A DNA stretch of 5,606 bases from Aalborgiella sp043775055. Its GTDB lineage: Bacteria > Pseudomonadota > Gammaproteobacteria > Burkholderiales > Burkholderiaceae_C. Positions 1 to 5,535 of the stretch are shown here, one piece after another. Under the pieces are notes generated by a model. It was not told the origin of the DNA. It searched no databases and saw only the letters and a list, made by a program, of their open reading frames with translations. The stretch spans positions 1-5,606 of the forward strand of contig JAYVSU010000163.1 in NCBI GenBank assembly GCA_043775055.1, in the 5' to 3' direction. Numbering within the stretch: the stretch's first letter is position 1; each line of letters opens with the position of its first letter. The translations under genes were made by a program, and so were the position numbers.

Positions 1-662
1 GCACCTCTTTGCTACTGGCGTTTTTAAGCGCCGCTTTGCTGTTGCCGCTGGGCGTGGTCTTGGCGCGCTGGCTGGCCACCACCACTTGGCGCGGCAAACC
101 ACTGGCCGAGGCGCTGGTCACGCTACCGCTGTTACTGCCGCCCACGGTGATTGGTTTTTACCTGCTCAGCGCCTTTGGCCAAAGCTCCGTCTTGGGCGCT
201 TGGCTGGCACAGCACCTCAATATTCACTTGGTTTTCAGCTTTGAAGGCCTGCTCTTTGCCAGTATGCTGGTCAACCTGCCCTTCATGGTGCAACCGATTC
301 AGCGCGCCTTTGCCAGCATTCCGCACAATTTGCGCGAGGCCGCTTGGGTTTCTGGGTTGTCGAACTGGCAAACCCTGTGGCGCATTGAGCTGCCATTGGC
401 TTGGCCCGGTTTGTTGGCTGGCGTGGCACTCACCGCCGCCCACACCTTGGGTGAATTTGGCGTGGTGCTGATGGTCGGCGGCTCGATTGCTGGTGAAACG
501 CGCACCCTGTCCATCTCCATTTACGACCGTGTCCAAGCGTTTGACACCACCGCCGCGCACATCATGGCGCTGGCTTTGGTCAGCTTTTCACTCTTGGCGC
601 TGGCCTTGGTGTTTGCCGCAGACCGCTTCAGCCAGCGGCGCAAAATGTCCACCACGGCATAA
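1..662 (+). CDS. modB: Molybdate ABC transporter permease ModB, 5' partial
   Basis: Inner-membrane permease that forms the channel for molybdate, working with a periplasmic binding protein (ModA, not in the window) and the ATPase ModC. The reading frame is open from base 3, so the true start lies before the window; a TTG at base 9 is only the first start-like codon. Numbering from that TTG, about 217 residues are present, close to the usual 225-230, so only a few N-terminal residues are missing. Visible are several hydrophobic membrane segments, the cytoplasmic EAA loop (E110-A-A, G116, then the I-LP stretch) that docks on the ATPase, and the ModB hallmark LGEFG followed by GETRT near residues 147-166. 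The stop TAA is 8 bases before modC, indicating one operon. The EAA loop and GEFG/GETRT pattern separate it from sulfate permeases CysT/CysW, though that family is the nearest alternative. Confidence 0.93.
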   Translation, partial: TSLLLAFLSAALLLPLGVVLARWLATTTWRGKPLAEALVTLPLLLPPTVIGFYLLSAFGQSSVLGAWLAQHLNIHLVFSFEGLLFASMLVNLPFMVQPIQRAFASIPHNLREAAWVSGLSNWQTLWRIELPLAWPGLLAGVALTAAHTLGEFGVVLMVGGSIAGETRTLSISIYDRVQAFDTTAAHIMALALVSFSLLALALVFAADRFSQRRKMSTTA

Positions 663-670
663 GCAAGCAC

Positions 671-1897
671 ATGACCAAGCTCCAAGTCAGCCTGTTCAAC
701 ATCGCGCCCATGCGCTTGGCGGCCGAGTTTGACTGTGCCGCCGGCGAGCTGGTCGCCCTCGTCGGCCCCTCCGGCAGCGGCAAAACCAGCGTGCTGCGGG
801 CGATTGCGGGTTTGCTCAAAACGCCGTACTTAACAGGCCGCGTCAGCGTTGGCGACGAGGTCTGGTTTGACCATGGCAGCAAGGCCGAACTCGTCAATTT
901 AACGCCGCAACAACGCCGTGTGGGCATGGTGTTTCAAAATTACGCCCTGTTTCCACATCTATCTGCTATTAAAAACGTAGCTATAAGTGCAGTAAATGCG
1001 CCGGCTACAGCCAAAAATAGCCTTAAATCTGAGCTTACAGACCCTTTCGAGGCATTTCAGGCCTTGTTTGAACGTCTGGGCCTCGCGGGGCTGGAGCACC
1101 GGCTGCCGTCTGAGCTCTCGGGCGGTCAACAGCAACGCGTCGCCTTGGCCCGCGCTTTGGCCCGCAACCCCAAAGTCTTGTTGCTGGACGAGCCTTTTTC
1201 TGCCGTCGATGCGCCCTCGCGCCAAACCTTGTACCGCGAGCTGGCCCATCTGCGCAGCACCGTCTCGACACCCATGGTCTTGGTCACCCACGACCTGCAA
1301 GAGGCGCGGCGCTTGGCCGACCGCGTGGTGATTTTGGACGCTGGCGCGACCTTGCAAAGCGGCACGCCCGAGCAAATCTTCAGCCGCCCACGCAATGCCC
1401 GTGTCGCCGAGCTGGTCGGCCTGCAAAATCATTTCCAAGGTCGCTTCTGGAAAAATGACGTTGATGGCCTGCTAGATGACAACTTGCCGCCCACTTGGGG
1501 CCAATTGCAATGGACAGGCGCAGCATCTGCCGACTTGGCAGCAACAAACACACCGATGCTACAGGTTGTGGATAAACACAAGCTAGAACACGGCGCACAT
1601 GTCTCTTGGGTCTTGGCGGCAGAGCACGTAGATGTGTTGCCCGATGCACAAATCAAGCGCGATGTGGCGCAAAAACCACCCCCAAACACCTTGCGCTGCG
1701 GCATCACAGAGCTTTTGGCGCTGGGTGAAACCAGCATTTGTACGCTGCAAGTGATGGGTTGGTCAGGCATCGATGCCGTGCGTTTGGTGCTCACTTTGTC
1801 CAGCGCACACCTGCGCAGCATGGGGCTGGTGCAAGGTTCAAACGCTTGGGTTCACATCCCTGCACACAGTATTCACATCATGCCGATGCGGCCCTAG
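671..1897 (+). CDS. modC: Molybdate ABC transporter ATP-binding protein ModC
   Basis: Cytoplasmic ATPase that drives molybdate uptake through ModB. All ABC ATPase motifs are present: Walker A GPSGSGKTS (32-40), Q-loop Q89, signature LSGGQ (149-153), Walker B VLLLDEP (169-175) and switch histidine H207. Past residue 250 is a regulatory region, ending in a Mop/TOBE-like stretch at about 338-405 (pattern NTLRCGITELLALGE, later LVQGSNAWVHI), as expected for a ModC that senses molybdate. At 408 residues it is longer than the usual ~350. Part of the excess lies between the Q-loop and signature, where residues 98-117 are encoded by a low-GC repeat copy (964-1020); the rest is in the linker at about 260-335. 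The ATG lies 8 bases after the modB stop with no obvious Shine-Dalgarno, so translational coupling to modB is likely. The start is supported by the short distance to Walker A. Alternative: another anion importer ATPase such as CysA, made unlikely by the ModB neighbour. Confidence 0.93.
   Translation: MTKLQVSLFNIAPMRLAAEFDCAAGELVALVGPSGSGKTSVLRAIAGLLKTPYLTGRVSVGDEVWFDHGSKAELVNLTPQQRRVGMVFQNYALFPHLSAIKNVAISAVNAPATAKNSLKSELTDPFEAFQALFERLGLAGLEHRLPSELSGGQQQRVALARALARNPKVLLLDEPFSAVDAPSRQTLYRELAHLRSTVSTPMVLVTHDLQEARRLADRVVILDAGATLQSGTPEQIFSRPRNARVAELVGLQNHFQGRFWKNDVDGLLDDNLPPTWGQLQWTGAASADLAATNTPMLQVVDKHKLEHGAHVSWVLAAEHVDVLPDAQIKRDVAQKPPPNTLRCGITELLALGETSICTLQVMGWSGIDAVRLVLTLSSAHLRSMGLVQGSNAWVHIPAHSIHIMPMRP
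964..1020 (+). repeat. 57-base interspersed repeat, copy 1, in frame inside modC
   Basis: This stretch aligns without gaps to 1951-2007, about 37 of 57 bases matching, with a 15-base identical core CGCCGGCTACAGCCA (999-1013 and 1986-2000) and a second shared block TAGCTA. It is much richer in A/T than the modC sequence on either side. It is read in frame as modC residues 98-117, directly after the conserved Q-loop region and LFPHL. Comamonadaceae genomes carry many short interspersed repeats of similar appearance, as far as I recall; assignment to such a family is inference. Confidence 0.6.
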
Positions 1898-1906
1898 ACG
1901 TGACAA

Positions 1907-1935
1907 ATCCGCTAAAAAACAAGTTATTAGCGGAT
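1907..1935. terminator. 9-bp inverted repeat after modC, possible terminator
   Basis: ATCCGCTAA (1907-1915) pairs perfectly with TTAGCGGAT (1927-1935) around an 11-base loop, starting 10 bases after the modC stop. No run of T follows on the + strand, and on - only GGATTTG follows, so it is not a classical intrinsic terminator. It sits between the convergent ends of modC and the small - strand gene, where a two-way terminator would be expected. Function is inferred from place and structure only. Confidence 0.4.
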
Positions 1936-1950
1936 AATATGAAAATTAAT

Positions 1951-2007
1951 TGCTATATGTTTTATAGCTAACCATTAAATAAATACGCCGGCTACAGCCA
2001 TATTTAC
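1951..2007 (+). repeat. 57-base interspersed repeat, copy 2, intergenic
   Basis: Second copy of the element found within modC, in the same orientation. Its left part forms a short hairpin, GCTATA (1952-1957) with TATAGC (1963-1968) around TGTTT, and its right part carries the shared core at 1986-2000. It lies in the AT-rich gap between modC and the end of the small membrane protein gene, the kind of place where such repeats normally sit. It could also contribute to ending transcription of either convergent unit. Confidence 0.6.
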
Positions 2008-2024
2008 TCTATTTTCAGCTTGTT

Positions 2025-2186
2025 TTATGCCATCATGACCGCGATGAACGCGAGCAAGAACATCAGCACCGCGCCGGCCAAAGGCAAGATCACGGGCATG
2101 TTGTGAACCACGCTCTCAACCACGTCCATCGGGTGGTCATCGGCGGCGGCATGGTCGTTGGTGGTGTGCGTGCTGGGTGTAGACAT
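2025..2186 (-). CDS. Small single-helix membrane protein, function unknown
   Basis: A 53-residue protein that I do not recognise. It has a polar N-terminal half rich in Ser, Thr, His, Asp and Ala (residues 1-22, including a NDHAAADDHPMD stretch) and a hydrophobic C-terminal segment from about residue 31 to the end, long enough for one membrane helix and ending almost at the membrane edge. The start at 2186 is chosen because GAAAGA (2193-2198, read on -) then sits 6 bases upstream; the ATG at 2192 would touch that site, and the open frame reaching 2375 adds an unlikely N-terminus that runs into the dnaA control region. A TAAAAT (2227-2232, read on -) could be part of its -10 region. It is divergent from dnaA and convergent with modC. 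The plausible ribosome site and clear topology suggest a real gene; no function can be assigned. Confidence 0.62.
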   Translation of the reverse strand: MSTPSTHTTNDHAAADDHPMDVVESVVHNMPVILPLAGAVLMFLLAFIAVMMA

Positions 2187-2320
2187 GGTCATTCTTTCAC
2201 AGGTAAGACTATCGGTGTTGCTATGGATTTTACCGCATTGCCAACGCAACGCCTGACACCTGACTTGCAGACCAGACAAAGTCAGCCTCAAACAAGGCCT
2301 CAAACTCAGCAAAAGCCCGC

Positions 2321-2348
2321 TTGCAGCCTGTATAGATATGTGGATAAT
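2321..2348 (+). promoter_or_regulatory. Possible dnaA promoter overlapping a DnaA box
   Basis: TTGCAG (2321-2326) and GATAAT (2343-2348) are separated by 16 bases, resembling a sigma-70 promoter about 95 bases ahead of the dnaA start. The -10-like hexamer overlaps the perfect DnaA box at 2339-2347, which would let DnaA block its own transcription, as is known for dnaA in several bacteria. The promoter is inferred from sequence resemblance alone. Confidence 0.38.
2339..2347 (-). promoter_or_regulatory. DnaA box, perfect, upstream of dnaA
   Basis: TGTGGATAA is the exact reverse complement of the DnaA box TTATCCACA. It lies in the dnaA leader, consistent with autoregulation or a subsidiary role in the origin. 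Confidence 0.8.
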
Positions 2349-2387
2349 TATGGGATAAGTTACACTGCATGGCATCTGGTAGAAATA

Positions 2388-2396
2388 ATATCCACA
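2388..2396 (+). promoter_or_regulatory. DnaA box, 8 of 9, upstream of dnaA
   Basis: ATATCCACA differs from TTATCCACA only at the first base. It lies 48 bases before the dnaA start and points toward the perfect box at 2339, so the two could be bound together. Confidence 0.6.
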
Positions 2397-2443
2397 GAAT
2401 CCCTTACAGAATATTTAGCCAATAACAACAAATAAGAACAAAA

Positions 2444-3892
2444 ATGACTGCGGACACCAACCCTTCCCGACCGTCCGAACCCGCCTCTTTAACAGGGCTA
2501 GACAGTGACCAAAACCTGAGCCAAAGCCTGTGGGCCGCTTGCCTCGATGTACTCGCCCAAGAGCTGCCGGAGCAGCAATTCAACACCTGGATCAAACCGC
2601 TGGTCGTGCAAAGCAGCAACGACCTGGGCAAAGTCACCATCTTCATCGCCAACCGCTTCAAGCTCGACTGGATCCGTGCCCAATACGCTAGCCGCATCAG
2701 CGCACTGTTGGAGAAGATGTACGGCCAGTCCATTCAGTTGGAGTTAGCGCTCACTCCGCGTGAAGTACCCGCCAAACCTAGCGCTCAAATCAGCAACCCC
2801 GAGTTTGGCCCGGCCGCAGAATCGATTGACATGGCCTCCAACGGCGCTTTTGACAGCGCCACCGCCGGCCCCAAAACCCGGCTCAACACGGCGTTGACTT
2901 TTGACACTTTGATTGAAGGCACCGCCAACCGCATGGCCCGCGCTGCCGCGTTGCACGTCTCTGGCACGCCCGGCCAGCTCTACAACCCACTATTTATATA
3001 CGGCGGCGTGGGCCTCGGTAAAACCCATTTGATGCACGCCATAGGCAACCAGTTGCTGCTGGACCGCCCCAACGCCAAGGTGCTGTACATCCACGCCGAG
3101 CAGTTTGTGACAGACGTCGTCAAAGCCTACCAGCGCAAAACATTTGACGAGTTCAAAGAACGTTATCACTCGCTGGATTTGCTCTTGATTGATGATGTGC
3201 AGTTCTTTGCCAACAAAGAGCGCACCCAAGAAGAGTTTTTCAACGCCTTTGAAGCGCTGTTGGCCCGTAAATCGCATTTGGTCATGACCAGCGACACCTA
3301 CCCCAAGGGTCTGACCGACATCCACGAGCGCTTGGTCTCGCGCTTTGATTCGGGTTTGACCGTGGCGATTGAGCCGCCCGAGTTAGAGATGCGCGTGGCG
3401 ATTTTGATCAACAAAGCCAAGGCTGAAGGCACGGAAATGCCTGAAGAAGTAGCGTTTTTTGTCGCTAAAAATGTGCGCTCCAACGTCCGTGAGCTGGAAG
3501 GCGCGTTACGCAAAATTCTGGCTTATTCCCGTTTCAACCAAAAAGAAATCTCAATTGCCTTAGCCCGTGAAGCGTTGCGCGATTTGTTGTCGATTCAAAA
3601 CCGCCAAATTTCGGTTGAAAACATCCAAAAAACCGTCGCCGACTATTACAAAATCAAAATCGCCGACATGTACTCCAAAAAACGTCCCGCCAGTATTGCG
3701 CGGCCACGCCAAATTGCGATGTATTTGGCCAAAGAGTTGACCCAAAAAAGCCTGCCTGAAATTGGTGAATTGTTTGGTGGTCGCGACCACACCACCGTCT
3801 TGCATGCGGTGCGCAAAATGACCGCTGAGCGCCTCTTGTTGACCGAGCTTAACCAGCAACTCCACGTCTTAGAACAAACCTTAAAAGGTTAA
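2444..3892 (+). CDS. dnaA: Chromosomal replication initiator DnaA
   Basis: Complete 482-residue AAA+ initiator that binds DnaA boxes and melts oriC. Domain I spans about residues 25-105 (LWAACLDVLAQELPEQQFNTWIKPL-type start, which also contacts the helicase loader or helicase). A variable linker, domain II, covers about 106-145. The AAA+ domain III has Walker A GGVGLGKTH (187-195), Walker B LLLIDD (246-251), sensor 1 around 280-284, the box VII arginine finger R300, and sensor 2 in NVRELEGAL (R349). Domain IV ends with the DnaA signature GGRDHTTVLHA (445-455) that reads the box in duplex DNA. There are about 24 residues ahead of the point where E. coli DnaA begins, but no other in-frame ATG fits and an in-frame stop lies 19 bases upstream. 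The leader before the ATG is A-rich with only a weak Shine-Dalgarno. DnaA boxes flank the gene on both sides. Confidence 0.98.
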   Translation: MTADTNPSRPSEPASLTGLDSDQNLSQSLWAACLDVLAQELPEQQFNTWIKPLVVQSSNDLGKVTIFIANRFKLDWIRAQYASRISALLEKMYGQSIQLELALTPREVPAKPSAQISNPEFGPAAESIDMASNGAFDSATAGPKTRLNTALTFDTLIEGTANRMARAAALHVSGTPGQLYNPLFIYGGVGLGKTHLMHAIGNQLLLDRPNAKVLYIHAEQFVTDVVKAYQRKTFDEFKERYHSLDLLLIDDVQFFANKERTQEEFFNAFEALLARKSHLVMTSDTYPKGLTDIHERLVSRFDSGLTVAIEPPELEMRVAILINKAKAEGTEMPEEVAFFVAKNVRSNVRELEGALRKILAYSRFNQKEISIALAREALRDLLSIQNRQISVENIQKTVADYYKIKIADMYSKKRPASIARPRQIAMYLAKELTQKSLPEIGELFGGRDHTTVLHAVRKMTAERLLLTELNQQLHVLEQTLKG

Positions 3893-3934
3893 TCCAGAAC
3901 TACCCAAGAACGACTAAAATAGCGTAAATAACAC

Positions 3935-3943
3935 TGTGGATAA
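3935..3943 (-). promoter_or_regulatory. DnaA box in oriC, perfect
   Basis: TGTGGATAA, exact reverse complement of TTATCCACA. It faces the next box, with centres 28 bases apart. Confidence 0.85.
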
Positions 3944-3962
3944 TTTTCTAACAACCTGGCAC

Positions 3963-3971
3963 TTATCCACA
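3963..3971 (+). promoter_or_regulatory. DnaA box in oriC, perfect
   Basis: TTATCCACA, an exact high-affinity DnaA box, in the same orientation as the two weaker boxes leading toward the unwinding region. Confidence 0.87.
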
Positions 3972-4002
3972 GCTCAATCACAAAAGTAAAAGTTGTTCAT
4001 TT

Positions 4003-4011
4003 TCATGCACA
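4003..4011 (+). promoter_or_regulatory. DnaA box in oriC, 8 of 9
   Basis: TCATGCACA matches TTATNCACA except at the second base. It starts exactly 40 bases after the preceding box, close to four helical turns, so the two would lie on similar faces of the helix. Confidence 0.55.
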
Positions 4012-4016
4012 TCTAA

Positions 4017-4029
4017 AAACAGATTGATA
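4017..4029 (-). promoter_or_regulatory. IHF-like site in oriC
   Basis: AAACAGATTGATA fits the IHF consensus read on the reverse strand (YAA, four bases, TTGATW) with only the first base off. It lies between the 4003 and 4079 boxes, where bending would bring the boxes and the unwinding region together, as IHF does in E. coli oriC. Short AT-rich motifs match by chance easily. Confidence 0.35.
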
Positions 4030-4078
4030 CAGAGACAAAACAGAGCGTAAGTCCTTGTAAAAAAAGAGGAAAATAGCC

Positions 4079-4087
4079 CTGTCCACA
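4079..4087 (+). promoter_or_regulatory. Degenerate DnaA box nearest the unwinding region
   Basis: CTGTCCACA has two mismatches to TTATCCACA (bases 1 and 3) but keeps the whole TCCACA half. It is oriented toward the AT-rich stretch and would be the box from which a DnaA filament extends onto single-stranded DNA. Confidence 0.45.
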
Positions 4088-4101
4088 GAAAAGCGCTTTG
4101 C

Positions 4102-4150
4102 TTATCTACTATTACTATTTGATATTACTAATTTATAACTAAGACAATAA
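4102..4150 (+). other. AT-rich unwinding element with DnaA-trio-like triplets
   Basis: Only 8 of 49 bases are G or C. At 4106-4120 the + strand reads CTA CTA TTA CTA TTT, so the other strand reads 3'-GAT GAT AAT GAT AAA-5', matching the DnaA-trio pattern described for Bacillus subtilis, where DnaA engages single-stranded triplets beside a box. A further TTACTA is at 4125-4130. The triplets start 18 bases after the degenerate box at 4079-4087, and the spacer contains the GC-rich GCGC that usually separates box and trios. The triplet pattern is seen directly; its role is inferred. Confidence 0.6.
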
Positions 4151-4156
4151 AAGAGG
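4151..4156 (+). promoter_or_regulatory. Ribosome binding site of dnaN
   Basis: AAGAGG lies 5 bases before the ATG at 4162 and fixes the dnaN start. It is stronger than the sites seen for dnaA and modC, which fits the higher need for clamp protein. Confidence 0.8.
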
Positions 4157-4161
4157 CAGAC

Positions 4162-5535
4162 ATGATCGTTTTGAAGGCAACACAAGAAAAACTACTCGCC
4201 GCGCTGCAATCTGTCGCCGGCATTGTCGAGCGACGCCACACCTTGCCCATCTTGGCCAATGTGTTGATTCGCAAAGTGGGCGGCAACATTGGCCTGACCA
4301 CCAGCGACCTAGAAATTCAAATCCGCACCAGTGCCGACTTTGATGGCGACAGTGGCGACTTCACCACCACCGTAGGCGCTCGCAAGCTGATCGATATTTT
4401 GCGCACCATGCCTTCAGACCAATTGGTGTCTTTAGAGTCCAGCCAAAGCAAATTGATCTTAAAAGGTGGCAAAAGCCGCTTCACCCTGCAAACCTTGCCG
4501 GCTGAAGACTTCCCGTTGGTGCAAGAGTCCGCCAACCTCGGCCCCGCTTTCAGCGTACCGCAAAAGGTGCTAAAGGACCTGCTAGGCCAAGTCGCTTTTG
4601 CGATGGCGGTGCATGACATTCGCTACTACCTCAACGGCATTTTGTTCGTCGCCGAAGGCAAGCAACTCAGCATCGTCGCCACCGACGGCCATCGTTTGGC
4701 GTTTGCCACCGCGACGCTGGATGTGGAAGTGCCCAAGCAAGAAGTCATCTTGCCGCGCAAAACCGTCATCGAAATGCAGCGTTTGCTCAACGACAAAGAA
4801 GGTGCGATCGAATTCCAATTCGCCGCCAACCAAGCCAAGTTCAGCTTTGAAGGCATGGAGTTCGTCACCAAACTGGTTGAAGGCAAGTTCCCTGACTACA
4901 ACCGCGTCATCCCGAAAAACCACAAAAACGCCATCATCTTGGGCCGCGTGCCTTTCTTGGCGTCCTTGCAGCGTACCGCGATTTTGACCAGCGACAAGTT
5001 CAAAGGCGTGCGCCTGAACATCGAGCCCGGCACCCTGCGCGTAGCGTCCAACAACGCCGAGCAAGAAGAAGCGGTGGACGAGCTGGACATTGACTACGGC
5101 GGTGATGAAATTGAAATCGGTTTCAACGTCACCTACCTCATCGACGCCTTGAGCAACATGAGCCAAGAGATGGTGAAACTGGAGCTGTCTGACGGCAACA
5201 GCTCAGCGCTTTTGACCATCCATGACGACATATTTGAACGAGGTGTTGTCAGGAATGGTCAAAAGCGCCGAGCTGTTGCCATCGGACAACTCCAGCTTCA
5301 CCATCTCTTGCGTCATGTTGCTCAAGGCGTCGATGAGGTAGGTGACGTTGAAACCGATTTCGATCTCGTCGCCACCGTAGTCAATGTCCAGCTCGTCCAC
5401 GGCTTCTTCCTGCTCGGCGTTGTTGGACGCCACGCGCAGCGTGCCCGGCTCGATGTTCAGGCGCACGCCTTTGAACTTGTCGCTGGTCAAAATCGCGGTG
5501 CGCTGCAACGACGCCAAGAAAGGCACACGGCCTAG
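4162..5535 (+). CDS. dnaN: DNA polymerase III beta clamp DnaN, 3' end replaced at an inverted junction
   Basis: Sliding clamp that holds DNA polymerase III and repair proteins on DNA. The start at MIVLKATQEKLL is typical and follows a good ribosome site. Residues 1-353 read as a normal three-domain clamp, including RHTLPILANVLI near the N-terminus, TDGHRLA around 174-180 and FPDYNRVIP around 248-256. At residue 353 (end of SSALLTI, about 5220) the native ending should be roughly PDNTSFKYVVMPMRI, giving about 368 residues. Instead the frame enters a reversed dnaN copy and runs 104 nonsense residues (antisense of dnaN) to a TAG at 5533-5535. The lost tail normally forms part of the pocket that binds clamp-binding motifs of partner proteins. 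The real gene should therefore be read as 4162 to about 5220, truncated by a rearrangement or an assembly join; the 457-residue product is unlikely to exist. Confidence 0.92.
   Translation: MIVLKATQEKLLAALQSVAGIVERRHTLPILANVLIRKVGGNIGLTTSDLEIQIRTSADFDGDSGDFTTTVGARKLIDILRTMPSDQLVSLESSQSKLILKGGKSRFTLQTLPAEDFPLVQESANLGPAFSVPQKVLKDLLGQVAFAMAVHDIRYYLNGILFVAEGKQLSIVATDGHRLAFATATLDVEVPKQEVILPRKTVIEMQRLLNDKEGAIEFQFAANQAKFSFEGMEFVTKLVEGKFPDYNRVIPKNHKNAIILGRVPFLASLQRTAILTSDKFKGVRLNIEPGTLRVASNNAEQEEAVDELDIDYGGDEIEIGFNVTYLIDALSNMSQEMVKLELSDGNSSALLTIHDDIFERGVVRNGQKRRAVAIGQLQLHHLLRHVAQGVDEVGDVETDFDLVATVVNVQLVHGFFLLGVVGRHAQRARLDVQAHAFELVAGQNRGALQRRQERHTA
4868..5219 (+). repeat. Left arm of large inverted repeat (dnaN 3' part)
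   Basis: This 352-base arm matches the reverse complement of 5255-5606 with no gaps; paired positions sum to 10474. By hand alignment I count 26 mismatches, about 93 percent identity. Only one changes an amino acid (Ser334 here, Thr in the other arm, an AGC/ACG double change). The arm ends sharply at GACCAT. The outer limit is set by the window edge, so the repeat may be longer. Confidence 0.95.
5220..5254. other. Junction spacer between the inverted dnaN arms
   Basis: These 35 bases are unique to one side: read on - they encode PDNTSFKYVVM, the native clamp tail. The switch from + strand dnaN to reversed dnaN therefore happens at about 5219-5222, and the spacer belongs to the - copy. At the break (GACCATC then CATGACG) I see at most a base or so of shared sequence, with no transposon end or target duplication. 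Confidence 0.85.

Larger units (their letters stand above)
3893..4161 (+). other. oriC: Probable replication origin oriC
   Basis: The 269-base gap between dnaA and dnaN holds no gene. It carries DnaA boxes at 3935-3943 (-, perfect), 3963-3971 (+, perfect), 4003-4011 (+, one mismatch) and 4079-4087 (+, two mismatches), an IHF-like site at 4017-4029, and a very AT-rich stretch at 4102-4150 (8 G/C among 49 bases) beside dnaN. This arrangement, boxes on the dnaA side and an unwinding region next to dnaN, matches known dnaA-dnaN type origins. Boxes upstream of dnaA may make it bipartite. That initiation takes place here is inferred. Confidence 0.82.

Noticed and set aside
132..560. Long - strand open frame inside modB.
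   Set aside because: Antisense shadow of a well-supported permease gene; composition is typical of a shadow frame.
2025..2375. A 116-residue version of the - strand protein starting at 2375.
   Set aside because: Its added N-terminus runs over the dnaA promoter and DnaA box, lacks a good ribosome site, and the start at 2186 has one.
2103..2435. A 110-residue + strand frame covering the gap before dnaA.
   Set aside because: It overlaps the small gene antisense and the DnaA boxes, has low-complexity unnatural composition and no ribosome site.
3893..4161. A small RNA or short gene between dnaA and dnaN.
   Set aside because: No open frame with a ribosome site and no clear promoter-terminator pair; origin features explain the region.
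4582..5166. 194-residue - strand frame within dnaN.
   Set aside because: Antisense of a strongly conserved clamp gene; it resembles the + tail after 5260 only because of the inverted repeat.
5214..5260. Transposon or phage insertion as cause of the dnaN break.
   Set aside because: No terminal repeats, target duplication or transposase sequence at the junction; both sides are dnaN itself.
5221..5535. The extra 104 residues at the end of the + strand dnaN frame as a new C-terminal domain.
   Set aside because: They are the antisense translation of the inverted dnaN copy, with no domain character, and arise only from crossing the junction.
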